Shown here in pieces: positions 8,282 through 16,946 of a stretch of 35,567 bases of DNA. The position numbers and the translations under genes are program-made. The stretch comes from Spartobacteria bacterium (GTDB lineage: Bacteria > Verrucomicrobiota > Verrucomicrobiia > Chthoniobacterales > UBA6821), in contig CANKJN010000012.1 in the NCBI GenBank assembly GCA_947482345.1, positions 1 to 35,567 on the forward strand, written 5' to 3'. The notes beneath the pieces were generated by a model. The model searched no databases, was not told the origin of the DNA, and saw nothing but the letters and a program-made list of their open reading frames with translations. Numbering within the stretch: the first letter of the stretch is position 1; every line of letters begins with the position of its first letter.

Positions 8282-8764
8282 ATGAAAGTCCATCTGCGCC
8301 AGATTCCCGCCGGGAGCACCCTTCATCTGGAGGGGGAAGAGGATTCCGACCCCCTCGGGCTTGAGGAGGCGGGAGCCGAACCTGTCGGTCCCTTGGAGTA
8401 TTCCCTGGATGTCGGTCTCTCCGACGGGGGGCTCTTCGCCACCGGCAGTCTGGCCCAGAGGGTGCGGATGACCTGTGTTTCCTGCCTAGAGCCCTTTGAG
8501 AGGGAGGTGGTTGTCGACCCGTTCGCCACCCAGATCGAACTGGAAGGAAGTGAATTAGTGGACTTGACCCCCGAGGTAAGGGAGGATATTCATCTCCTTC
8601 TGCCCACGCATCCCCGATGCGATCAGGGCGGAGAAAAGACCTGCCCCGCCCACTTCCCCGCGGGCGCCCGAACCACTCCCTTGCAAACGGAGAAGACGGC
8701 GCGCCCGGCGGTCTGGGAAGCACTCGACCAACTCAAAACACCACCATCCGATGGGAGTCCCTAA
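8282..8764 (+). CDS. yceD: YceD family protein (DUF177), 23S rRNA accumulation protein
   Basis: The 160-residue product fits the YceD/DUF177 family, linked to 23S rRNA accumulation and almost always found directly upstream of rpmF, as here. The central CVSCLEPFEREV block is the family hallmark. The second cysteine pair is reduced (CDQGGEKTC) compared with the usual motif. The C-terminus has the expected WEALDQL. It overlaps rpmF by 14 bp, so translation is probably coupled. Sequence identity to the family is low, but context supports the call. Confidence 0.88.
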   Translation: MKVHLRQIPAGSTLHLEGEEDSDPLGLEEAGAEPVGPLEYSLDVGLSDGGLFATGSLAQRVRMTCVSCLEPFEREVVVDPFATQIELEGSELVDLTPEVREDIHLLLPTHPRCDQGGEKTCPAHFPAGARTTPLQTEKTARPAVWEALDQLKTPPSDGSP

Positions 8765-8933
8765 ACGTAAAACTTCAAAGATGCGCCTTCGCACCCGCAA
8801 GGCCGCGAACCGCTGGCATGCCCCCAAGCTCGGCAAGTGCACCCAGTGCGGCGCCACTCTCCGCTCTCACACCGCCTGCCCCGCTTGCGGAACCTACCGC
8901 GGCCGTCAGGTTCTCGATGTCGAGGTGGCGTAA
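8751..8933 (+). CDS. rpmF: 50S ribosomal protein L32
   Basis: A 60-residue basic protein beginning GVPKRKTSKMRLRTR, the typical bL32 N-terminus. It has the four-cysteine zinc ribbon CTQCG and CPACGTYRGR, so this is the zinc-binding form. The ATG at 8751 gives the standard length and overlaps the end of yceD. plsX follows after 60 bp, the conserved yceD-rpmF-plsX-fabH order. Confidence 0.97.
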   Translation: MGVPKRKTSKMRLRTRKAANRWHAPKLGKCTQCGATLRSHTACPACGTYRGRQVLDVEVA

Positions 8934-8993
8934 CCACCCCCCTCCTCTTCCGATCAGGAAGCAGAAAGCTCCAGCCCGGTATCCAGTAGCATC

Positions 8994-10034
8994 ATGAGGA
9001 TCGCCCTCGACGCCATGGGGGGTGACTATGCCCCGAAGAACACCGTGGCCGGGGCCGTCATGGCCCTGCGCGAGTACCCCCGGATCACCAAGCTCTTCCT
9101 CACCGGGGACGAGCAGGCGATCAAGGCCGAACTCACCTCCCTCGGGTGCGCCGACCCGCGCATTGAGATCGTTCACACCACGCAGGTCGTCGAGATGAGC
9201 GACGCGGCCGTCGAGGCCGTCCGCCGCAAGAAGGATTCCTCCGTTTCCCGGGCCGTCGACCTCGTCAAGGCCGGCCAGGCCGATGCCATCGTGAGTGCCG
9301 GGCACACCGGTGCCGCCGTCGCCGCGACCACCATCAAGCTCCGCACCCTCGAGGGAATCGAGCGCCCCGGCATCGCCTCATACCTCCCCACCGAGAAGAA
9401 CGTCTGCGTCCTCATCGACGCCGGGGCCAACATCGACGCCAAGCCCTTTCATCTCCTGCAGTACGCGATCATGGGATCCGTCCTTTCCAAGCATGTCCTC
9501 GGATACGCGAACCCCGAAATCGGCCTCATGTCGATCGGCGGCGAGGATGCGAAGGGGAGCGAGTTCACCAAGGATGTCTTCAAGTTGCTCAAGGCCTCCT
9601 CGCTCAATTTCCGCGGCAACATCGAGGGGCACGACCTCTTCGAGCATCCGGTCGAGGTCATCCTCTGCGACGGGTTCACCGGCAACGTCGTCCTGAAGAC
9701 CGCGGAGGCCACCGCCAGCGCCGTCTTCCGGTGGCTCAAGAGCGAACTGACCAAGACCCCGCTCCGCATGCTCGGTGCCTGGATCGCCCGCAATGCCTTC
9801 CGCGCCATCCGCCGCAAGACCAACTACGAGAACTACGGCGGCAGCCCTCTCCTCGGAGTCAACGGCATCTGCATCATAGCCCACGGCTCCAGCACCCCGC
9901 TCGCCATCAAGAACGCCATCCGTGTCGCCGCCGACTTCATCGACCAGCAGGTGAATCCCCGCATCGTCGAGGCCGTGCGCGCCTACAACGAGAAGAACGT
10001 GGTCTCCGCTTCCGCGGCAAAACCGGCAGCCTGA
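8994..10034 (+). CDS. plsX: Phosphate acyltransferase PlsX
   Basis: PlsX turns acyl-ACP into acyl-phosphate for PlsY, the first committed step in bacterial phosphatidic acid synthesis. The 346 residues begin with the family motif IALDAMGGDYAPKNTVAGA. Further family blocks are SAGHTGAAVAAT, GANIDAKPFHLLQYA, ILCDGFTGNVVLK and YGGSPLLGVNGICIIAHGSS. The start at 8994 is the only one that keeps the full motif. fabH follows 30 bp later. The protein is a soluble, membrane-associated homodimer in known cases. Confidence 0.97.
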   Translation: MRIALDAMGGDYAPKNTVAGAVMALREYPRITKLFLTGDEQAIKAELTSLGCADPRIEIVHTTQVVEMSDAAVEAVRRKKDSSVSRAVDLVKAGQADAIVSAGHTGAAVAATTIKLRTLEGIERPGIASYLPTEKNVCVLIDAGANIDAKPFHLLQYAIMGSVLSKHVLGYANPEIGLMSIGGEDAKGSEFTKDVFKLLKASSLNFRGNIEGHDLFEHPVEVILCDGFTGNVVLKTAEATASAVFRWLKSELTKTPLRMLGAWIARNAFRAIRRKTNYENYGGSPLLGVNGICIIAHGSSTPLAIKNAIRVAADFIDQQVNPRIVEAVRAYNEKNVVSASAAKPAA

Positions 10035-10064
10035 ACGCCTGCAGGCCAAGTCTCCAAGATTTTC

Positions 10065-11048
10065 ATGAACCGCACCGCATCCATCATCGGCACCGGCAGC
10101 TACGTCCCCGACCGCGTGATGACCAACGCTGATCTCGAGAAGTTGGTGGAGACCAGCGACGAGTGGATCCTGAGCCGCACCGGCATCCGGGAGCGCCGTA
10201 TCGCCGGGCCTGAGATGCCGACCAGCGAGATGGCCGCCCGCGCCGCCGAGGCCGCCATCCAGAATGCCGGGATCCAGGCCGGTGAGATCGACCTCATCAT
10301 CTGCGCCACCGTCACGCCCGACATGTTCTTCCCGAACACCGCCTGCTTCGTGCAGACCAAGATCGGCGCGGTCAATGCCGTCTGCTTCGACCTCTCGGCC
10401 GCCTGCTCCGGTTTCCTCTTTGGAGTCGAGACTGCCCGCCAGTTCATTGCCTCAGGCACCTACAGGACCGTCCTCGTGATCGGCGCCGACAAGCTCTCCA
10501 GCATCGTCGACTGGACCGACCGCAACACCTGCGTCCTCTTCGGCGACGGAGCCGGAGCCGCCATCCTTCAGCACCGCGAGGGATCCAAGGGAGTCATGGC
10601 GACCCGCATGGGAAGCAACGGTGCCCTTGCTGACATCCTCTACATCCCCGGCGGCGGAAGCGCGCACCCGGCGAACTCCCCGACATCCGCCGAGAACCCG
10701 GTCACCATCCGCATGAACGGCCGCGAGACCTACAAGCACGCCGTCACCGCCATGGTCGAGGCCTCCCAGCAGGTCCTTGTCGACGCCGGAGTCTCCCCTT
10801 CCGAGATCGCCTGCTTCATTCCCCACCAGGCCAACCTCCGCATCATCGAGGCGATCGCCAGTCGACTCGACGTCTCCATGGAGCGCTTCCATATCAATCT
10901 CGACCGCTACGGCAACACCTCCGCCGCCGCCGTCGCCATCGCACTCGATGAGGCGAACCGCACCGGGCGCTTCAAGCGCGGGGAGAAGATCCTGATGGTG
11001 GTGTTCGGCGGGGGGCTGACTTGGGCCTCCACCGTCGTCGAGTGGTGA
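10065..11048 (+). CDS. fabH: 3-oxoacyl-ACP synthase III (KAS III)
   Basis: FabH condenses acetyl-CoA with malonyl-ACP to start type II fatty acid synthesis. The product has 327 residues. The catalytic triad is visible: Cys114 in SAACSGF, His254 in IPHQANLRI and Asn284 in RYGNTSAA. The C-terminal GGGLTWAS motif is present. It follows plsX in the usual order; no fabD/fabG/acpP follows, since the gap to 11472 is repeat-rich. Confidence 0.97.
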   Translation: MNRTASIIGTGSYVPDRVMTNADLEKLVETSDEWILSRTGIRERRIAGPEMPTSEMAARAAEAAIQNAGIQAGEIDLIICATVTPDMFFPNTACFVQTKIGAVNAVCFDLSAACSGFLFGVETARQFIASGTYRTVLVIGADKLSSIVDWTDRNTCVLFGDGAGAAILQHREGSKGVMATRMGSNGALADILYIPGGGSAHPANSPTSAENPVTIRMNGRETYKHAVTAMVEASQQVLVDAGVSPSEIACFIPHQANLRIIEAIASRLDVSMERFHINLDRYGNTSAAAVAIALDEANRTGRFKRGEKILMVVFGGGLTWASTVVEW

Positions 11049-11420
11049 CCTTTTAAAGGCTCGCGATCTTGGCGGATAGCAGCGTTGTTGCTCGCTCGCG
11101 GTAGGTGCACTACCGCTTCGCTCTCACGCCTTGCTCTCCATCCAAGCTTGCGAGCTTTGGGAAAAATTCATGCGCCTTGCCATCATCAAAAATCCCCTCG
11201 CCATAACTGAATAGGGTTGGGCTTTATTTGAGGGCTTAACGCCTTGCTCTCCATCCAAGCTTCCAAACCTATTGGGAGGAATTGATCCCATCGATTGCAG
11301 TCATCGCACCTTCCAGCCTTCAGCCTTCAGCCTTCAGCCTTCAGCCTAAACCGCTAAGAGCCTGCGGCCCGACAGGCCGCCAGGCGGCGAGCGCTTCCCT
11401 AATGCAAAATCCGGGTTCAT
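11049..11420. other. Gene-free, repeat-rich interval after fabH
   Basis: No gene can be supported here. CGCCTTGCTCTCCATCCAAG occurs twice (about 11127 and 11239), the first after CGGTAG-GTGCA-CTACCG, a perfect 6-bp hairpin. GCGTTGTTGCTCGCTCG near 11090 resembles 7767-7784 beyond repeat A. Five CAGCCTT units lie at 11314-11348. The end, 11390-11420, joins AGCGCTTCCCTAA (the inverted start of repeat A) to TGCAAAATCCGGGTTCA (an end of the MITE-like family). Confidence 0.7.
11314..11348 (+). repeat. 7-bp tandem array, unit CAGCCTT, 5 copies
   Basis: Four perfect CAGCCTT units and one CAGCCTA. Same period and similar composition as the arrays at 5032 and 12174, and the inverted complement of GGCTGAA at 25417 and 26871. 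Confidence 0.9.
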
Positions 11421-11471
11421 CCGCTTTGTGGATTGCCACTGCGAGCTAGAGTTTCTACTTCATCAATGCCA

Positions 11472-11660
11472 ATGAAACTCATGAAGAAATTCGTACCTCT
11501 CATCGCCATCGCCCTGCTTGCCGGTTGTGCCGCGCCCCCGCCGGTGCGCATTGCCAGTTCGGTTCTCGGAAGAACCGTCGGAAAGAAACTCAAGGATGAC
11601 TATCAACAGGCTCATCCGAAGGCCTCTCCGAGCCCGACTCCCGGCTCGAGTCCGCAATAG
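11472..11660 (+). CDS. Small lipoprotein, function unknown
   Basis: A 62-residue product with a short signal peptide and lipobox ALLAGC, Cys19 being the predicted lipidation site. The mature part is a short basic stretch (LGRTVGKKLKDDYQQ) and a Pro/Ser tail. Three in-frame ATGs (11466, 11472, 11481) lie close together and the choice is arbitrary; all keep the lipobox. The next gene starts 20 bp downstream, so they may be cotranscribed. No family recognised. Confidence 0.65.
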   Translation: MKLMKKFVPLIAIALLAGCAAPPPVRIASSVLGRTVGKKLKDDYQQAHPKASPSPTPGSSPQ

Positions 11661-11680
11661 CCCGACTTCCCCCTGAGAAT

Positions 11681-12067
11681 ATGAACATCCCTATTCGATC
11701 TGCCATCCCGAGGTTGCTTCTGGCTTCGGTTTATATGGCTGCCATAGCCTTTGGATCCCTACTTCATGCGCAGACCCAATCCCCCGAGCAGGTTCTTGCC
11801 GCGATGGAGAAGTGCCGCGAGCAGGTCATCAGCCTGCTCTCCTTTTCCGACAAGATGAAGATGAAGGCGGCGATGGGAGCCATTGCGAACGATCCCGAGT
11901 TCATCGCCGCCAACAATGCGGTCACCAATGCCTCAACGCCCCAAGCACAGGTTCAGGCCAAGCGGGCCCTCGCAAAGGTGAAGCTTGATCTGATCGAGAA
12001 GCAGGATCCCTCGTTGAAGCCGATCGTGGAGAAAATCCGCGCGGCCCAGGCCTCGGTGCTGAAGTAG
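11681..12067 (+). CDS. Secreted hypothetical protein
   Basis: The 128-residue product has a signal peptide of about 30 residues (hydrophobic LLLASVYMAAIAFGSLLHA, likely cut after LHA). The mature part is helical, rich in Ala, Lys and Gln (QVLAAMEKCREQVISLL, ALAKVKLDLIEKQDP) with one cysteine. It follows the lipoprotein gene by 20 bp. No family recognised; a periplasmic location is inferred from the signal peptide. Confidence 0.65.
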   Translation: MNIPIRSAIPRLLLASVYMAAIAFGSLLHAQTQSPEQVLAAMEKCREQVISLLSFSDKMKMKAAMGAIANDPEFIAANNAVTNASTPQAQVQAKRALAKVKLDLIEKQDPSLKPIVEKIRAAQASVLK

Positions 12068-12110
12068 GGGCGCGGCTCCCTAAAAAGTCTTCATCCTTCT
12101 CCTGCCGCCC

Positions 12111-12153
12111 GCACCCCCAACGGGCTCGTCCCGTTGGAGCGCAAGTTCTGATG
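12111..12153 (+). repeat. Dispersed repeat C, copy 1 (hairpin)
   Basis: CCAACGGG-CTCGT-CCCGTTGG hairpin followed by AGCGCAAGTTCTGAT. The same flank and layout recur at 27106-27149, where the left arm has changed to CCAACTGG. It is 45 nt after the stop of the secreted protein gene and lacks a T tract, so it is not a clear terminator. Confidence 0.7.
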
Positions 12154-12173
12154 GGAGGGGATTCTTTTTAGCC

Positions 12174-12201
12174 TTCAGTTTTCAGGTTTCAGGTTTCAGG
12201 T
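12174..12201 (+). repeat. 7-bp tandem array, unit TTCAGGT
   Basis: One TTCAGTT and three TTCAGGT units, then TTGCTTGCCCGGCCGTTGCT, the same junction of heptamer array and 30-nt module as at 5080-5100. Confidence 0.85.
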
Positions 12202-12227
12202 TTGCTTGCCCGGCCGTTGCTTCGCAT

Positions 12228-12300
12228 TTGAACTCGGGCTTTCCCAAGCCACTGGCCCCCATGGGGGCTGCTTAGCAGTCCTATCAACTCGAGCCAGTCG
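12228..12300 (+). repeat. Degenerate multi-hairpin element copy
   Basis: It holds GGCTT-TCCC-AAGCC (first-hairpin type), CCCCCATGGGGG (second) and CTGC-TTA-GCAG (third), in the right order, then GTCCTATCAACTCGAG in place of the GTCTACCGC linker and last hairpin. Linkers are diverged, so this is either an old copy or a subfamily. It directly precedes the intact copy at 12341. Confidence 0.5.
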
Positions 12301-12340
12301 CTGATTTGTTTCGGCAGGTTTCCCCTTTGAACCTTTATAA

Positions 12341-12433
12341 TTGACGGCACTTGCCGCCCGGCAAGCTGTGCCGCCCTTGCTTCGGGTCCCGCATGCGCGG
12401 GATCTACCGCGCCCGATCCCTCGGGCTTGGTTC
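12341..12433 (+). repeat. Covarying multi-hairpin element, copy 3
   Basis: TTGACGGCAC, inner stem TTGCC-GCCC-GGCAA, GCT, GTGCCGCCC; then a weak CCC...GGG hairpin, CCCGC-ATGC-GCGGG, linker ATCTACCGCG, last hairpin CCCGA-TCCC-TCGGG and tail CTTGGTTC. It reads toward purA, whose start is about 165 bp away. Confidence 0.85.
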
Positions 12434-12530
12434 TTCATTTTGCCTTTCTCCCCTTCAGCCTTCAGCCTAACCCCTTCTTTCATCCTTCATAATTCCGCCC
12501 CGCCCCCTTTCTCCTTGCATTCCTTCAGGG

Positions 12531-13875
<1,345 letters not shown>

Positions 13876-13898
13876 CGGGTGGCCGGTCTGAAAGAGTC

Positions 13899-14645
13899 GT
13901 GAACACCCAGACGTCAGCCAAGGTGCCCCGGCACATCGCCATCATCATGGATGGCAACGGGCGCTGGGCGCGCGAGCGTGGATGGCCGCGCCTCAAGGGG
14001 CACGAGCAGGGCGCCCGCAATGTCGAGCCCGTCTGCGAGGCCTGCATCGCCGAGGGTGTCGGGTTCCTCACCCTCTACGCCTTCTCCACCGAGAACTGGA
14101 AGCGTCCCGCCCACGAGGTTGCCGGCCTGATGCTGCTTCTCGAGCGGTTTCTCTCGGAAAAGGTCGCCATGATGGAGAGAAATGGCGTCCGTCTCGCCAC
14201 GATCGGCCGGACGGCCGATCTGCCAGGTCCCGTCCGCAAGCGCCTCGAGAGGGCCATCGCCGACACCGCGCACAACACGAAGCTGACCCTCACGCTGGCG
14301 CTCAACTACGGCGGCCGCGACGAGATCGTGGACGCCGTCCGCTCCATTGCGCACGAGGTGAAGCAGGGGAAGCTCGACCCCGGCTCCATCTCGGGGGAAA
14401 CCCTCTCCACCCATCTCTACACCGCCGCCATGCCCGATCCCGATCTCCTGATCCGCACCTCGGGCGAGATGCGTCTCTCGAATTTCCTCCTCTGGCAACT
14501 GAGCTACACCGAGATCCATGTCACCCCTCGGCTCTGGCCTGATTTCGGAGCGGAGGATCTTCGGGCGGCGATCGCCGATTTCCAGTCCCGTGACCGCCGC
14601 TTCGGGGGTGCCGTCGAGAACCCCGTGACAACCGCATCCGCATGA
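13899..14645 (+). CDS. uppS: Undecaprenyl (polyprenyl) diphosphate synthase
   Basis: UppS extends farnesyl diphosphate with cis-isoprene units to make the lipid carrier for peptidoglycan and other glycans. The signature IAIIMDGNGRWA (catalytic Asp18), FSTENWKRP, LALNYGGRDEI and the RTSGEMRLSNFLLWQ substrate region are all present. The GTG at 13899 gives 248 residues, the usual size. An alternative GTG at 13872 overlaps the purA stop by 4 nt and would add nine residues; neither has a convincing Shine-Dalgarno. The stop overlaps the next start as ATGA, so translation is probably coupled to the regulator. Confidence 0.95.
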   Translation: MNTQTSAKVPRHIAIIMDGNGRWARERGWPRLKGHEQGARNVEPVCEACIAEGVGFLTLYAFSTENWKRPAHEVAGLMLLLERFLSEKVAMMERNGVRLATIGRTADLPGPVRKRLERAIADTAHNTKLTLTLALNYGGRDEIVDAVRSIAHEVKQGKLDPGSISGETLSTHLYTAAMPDPDLLIRTSGEMRLSNFLLWQLSYTEIHVTPRLWPDFGAEDLRAAIADFQSRDRRFGGAVENPVTTASA

Positions 14646-16093
14646 GCATCCCGGCACCCGCCTCACAGACCGTCCTGATCGTCGACAGCGAGACCGACTT
14701 CCTCGACTGGGCCCGGCACCAGCTCAAGGCCTCCGGCGTGAAGGTGATCACCGAGACCAGCTCCGCCAACGCCTTCAAGATCTTCTGCCTCGAGAAGCCC
14801 GATCTCGTCATCGCCGAGATGCACCTGCGTCCCTCGGGGGGGCTCGACCTGCTTGCCAGGATCAGGGCCGAATCGCCCAACGCGATGGTGATCATCACGA
14901 GCGCCTTCGGCACCACCCAGGCGGTCATCGAGTCGATGAAGCTCGGCGCATTCGACTTCCTGCGCAAGGAGTCGCTCCCCTTCAGCATGAAGGTGGTCGT
15001 CGACACGGCCCTCAAGGCTGCGGCGGAACTCCGCGCCGCCTCCCCCGCCAAGCCCGCCCTCACCGTCGAGCAGTACCGCGACGACATCGTCGGCCAGTCC
15101 GAGGCGATGCAGTCGGTGTTCAAGATGGTCGGCCGCGTGGCCATGAGCGATGCCCCGGTGCTTGTCACCGGCGAGAGCGGCTGCGGCAAGGAACTTGTCG
15201 CCCGCGCCATCCACAGCTACAGCGAGCGCAGCAAGAAGAGCCTGCTGGCCATCAACTGTGCCGCGATCCCCGAGAACCTGCTCGAGAGTGAGCTCTTCGG
15301 GCACGAGAAGGGGGCCTTCACCGGGGCCGCGACCCAGCGCATCGGCCGCTTCGAGCAGTGCAACGGCGGCACCCTCTTCCTCGACGAGATCGGGGAGATG
15401 CCGCTCGCCGTCCAGAGCAAGCTCCTGCGCGTGCTGCAGGAGGGTGAATTCTCCCGCGTCGGCGGCAACGCCACGATCAGGTCCAATGTCCGCATCGTCG
15501 CCGCGACGAACCGCAACCTCGAGGAGGCGATTGCAAAGAAGGAGTTCCGCGAGGATCTCTACTACCGCCTCAATGTCGTCGGCATCCACCTGCCTCCGCT
15601 CCGTGCCCGCGTCGAGGACATCCGGTTGCTGGCGGAATACTTTCTCTCCCGCATCGCCAACCAGCAGCACCGCCCGCTCCTCCAGCTCTCCGGCGAGGCG
15701 ATCAGGGTCATGGAGTCCTACCCCTGGCCCGGGAATGTCCGCGAGCTCCAGAACACGCTTCAGCGCGCCGTCGTGCTCGCCACCAGCGACGTGCTTTTGC
15801 CGAAGGATCTTCCCCTCGGTCAGGTGGCCGGTGCAGCCGGGCAGGCCGACCTTGCGACCATCGTCGCTCCCGTTTGCGCCATGACGGTCGCGGAGGCCGC
15901 CAGTTCCCTCTTCGAGGCACTCTGCCGCGAGGGAGGCGAGCGGGAACTGCTTCCCTGGGTCGAGGAGGACTTCACCCGGCGCGCGATGGAGGTGACCGGG
16001 AACAACCAGGTCAAGGCCTCCAAGCTGCTCGGCATCACCCGCGCCACCCTGCGCAAGCGTCTGGAGAGACTGAACGGGGCCTCCGGGGAGTGA
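14642..16093 (+). CDS. Sigma-54-type response regulator (NtrC family) with altered receiver site
   Basis: A three-domain transcription activator of 483 residues. The receiver domain is about residues 10-125. The AAA+ domain has Walker A GESGCGKE at 177-184, the sigma-54 contact loop GAFTGA at 224-229 and Walker B Asp248-Glu249. A Fis-type helix-turn-helix is at about 455-478 (NNQVKASKLLGITRATLRKRL). In the receiver, the place of the phosphorylated Asp is Glu59 (LVIAEMHL), and the usual acidic pair is Asp15-Ser16-Glu17. This fits a regulator that does not need phosphorylation. The conserved Thr/Ser (IITS) and Lys (FLRKE) are kept. It overlaps uppS by 4 nt and no histidine kinase is nearby. Target genes unknown. 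Confidence 0.93.
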   Translation: MSIPAPASQTVLIVDSETDFLDWARHQLKASGVKVITETSSANAFKIFCLEKPDLVIAEMHLRPSGGLDLLARIRAESPNAMVIITSAFGTTQAVIESMKLGAFDFLRKESLPFSMKVVVDTALKAAAELRAASPAKPALTVEQYRDDIVGQSEAMQSVFKMVGRVAMSDAPVLVTGESGCGKELVARAIHSYSERSKKSLLAINCAAIPENLLESELFGHEKGAFTGAATQRIGRFEQCNGGTLFLDEIGEMPLAVQSKLLRVLQEGEFSRVGGNATIRSNVRIVAATNRNLEEAIAKKEFREDLYYRLNVVGIHLPPLRARVEDIRLLAEYFLSRIANQQHRPLLQLSGEAIRVMESYPWPGNVRELQNTLQRAVVLATSDVLLPKDLPLGQVAGAAGQADLATIVAPVCAMTVAEAASSLFEALCREGGERELLPWVEEDFTRRAMEVTGNNQVKASKLLGITRATLRKRLERLNGASGE

Positions 16094-16100
16094 TCATCCC

Positions 16101-16946
16101 GTGAAAGGGCGCGCGACATTCAGGGTCTGGCGCTGGGATGGGAAGCGCATCGCATCGCATCGCGGCGGGATCCCGCTGGATGACCGGGGATTCCGCTACG
16201 GTCAGCACCTCTTCGAGAGCATCGCCGTGAGGAACGGGTCGGCCCTGCTGGCACGGGAGCATCTTTCCCTTCTCTCGGCCGCGGCGAAGCGCCACGCCAT
16301 CCCCTTTTCCCGATCCCTCGCCTCGTCACTCCGATCCTTCCTCGGATCGGTGAAGCTGGCCGACGGAATGCTCCGTATCTACCTCACCGCCGGATCGGGG
16401 GCCCCCTGTGCCCCGGTCATCGCGCCCAGTTGTTACCTCGCTTGGGAGGCGACGCGCTTTCCCACGGAGGAGGAACTCGCCGCGGGCTGTCGTCTGGTTA
16501 TCTCGGGGAAGGCGGTTGCCGCTGGAGGCTGGGGGGAAAAGAGCGGCAACTACGGGTCGCATCTCACGGCCCTTGCCTATGCCCGCAAGGCCGGAGCCGA
16601 CGAGGCGATCGTCCTCGATGAACAGGGGAGGATCCTCTCCTGCGCCATGGGAAATCTTCTGGTGTGGCTCCCGACGCGTTCAGGAACCATTCTTTGCACG
16701 CCGCCGGCCTCATCCGGAGCGCGCTCCGGGGCGGTGATCGGATGGGTGCGCCGGAAAGCCCCCCTACACGAACGTCCCCTTCGCCCCGCCGATCTGCGCC
16801 GCGCCGTGGCGCTTGCCGTCACGAATTCCCGGCTCGGGGTGATGCCTGTCGCCCTGCTCGACGGGAAGCCTCTTTCCCATCCGGACCCCGCGCAGCAACT
16901 TGCCCGCGATTACCTCAGATCCCATGGATTACTCCGGGGCGCATAA
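16101..16946 (+). CDS. Class IV aminotransferase, possibly aminodeoxychorismate lyase
   Basis: PLP enzyme of fold type IV with 281 residues. The N-terminal DRGFRYGQHLFESIAVRNG is the family start motif; Lys147 (GEKSGNYGSHLTAL) is the expected PLP lysine, followed by ADEAIVLDEQGRILSCAMGNLLVW and, near the end, AVTNSRLGVMPV. This could be PabC (folate pathway) or a branched-chain or D-amino acid aminotransferase. The Glu usually found after the GR-I/V segment (VxE) is replaced (ILSC), so activity type is unsure. GTG start 7 bp after the regulator; the 3' end overlaps mfd by 23 bp. Confidence 0.85.
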   Translation: MKGRATFRVWRWDGKRIASHRGGIPLDDRGFRYGQHLFESIAVRNGSALLAREHLSLLSAAAKRHAIPFSRSLASSLRSFLGSVKLADGMLRIYLTAGSGAPCAPVIAPSCYLAWEATRFPTEEELAAGCRLVISGKAVAAGGWGEKSGNYGSHLTALAYARKAGADEAIVLDEQGRILSCAMGNLLVWLPTRSGTILCTPPASSGARSGAVIGWVRRKAPLHERPLRPADLRRAVALAVTNSRLGVMPVALLDGKPLSHPDPAQQLARDYLRSHGLLRGA

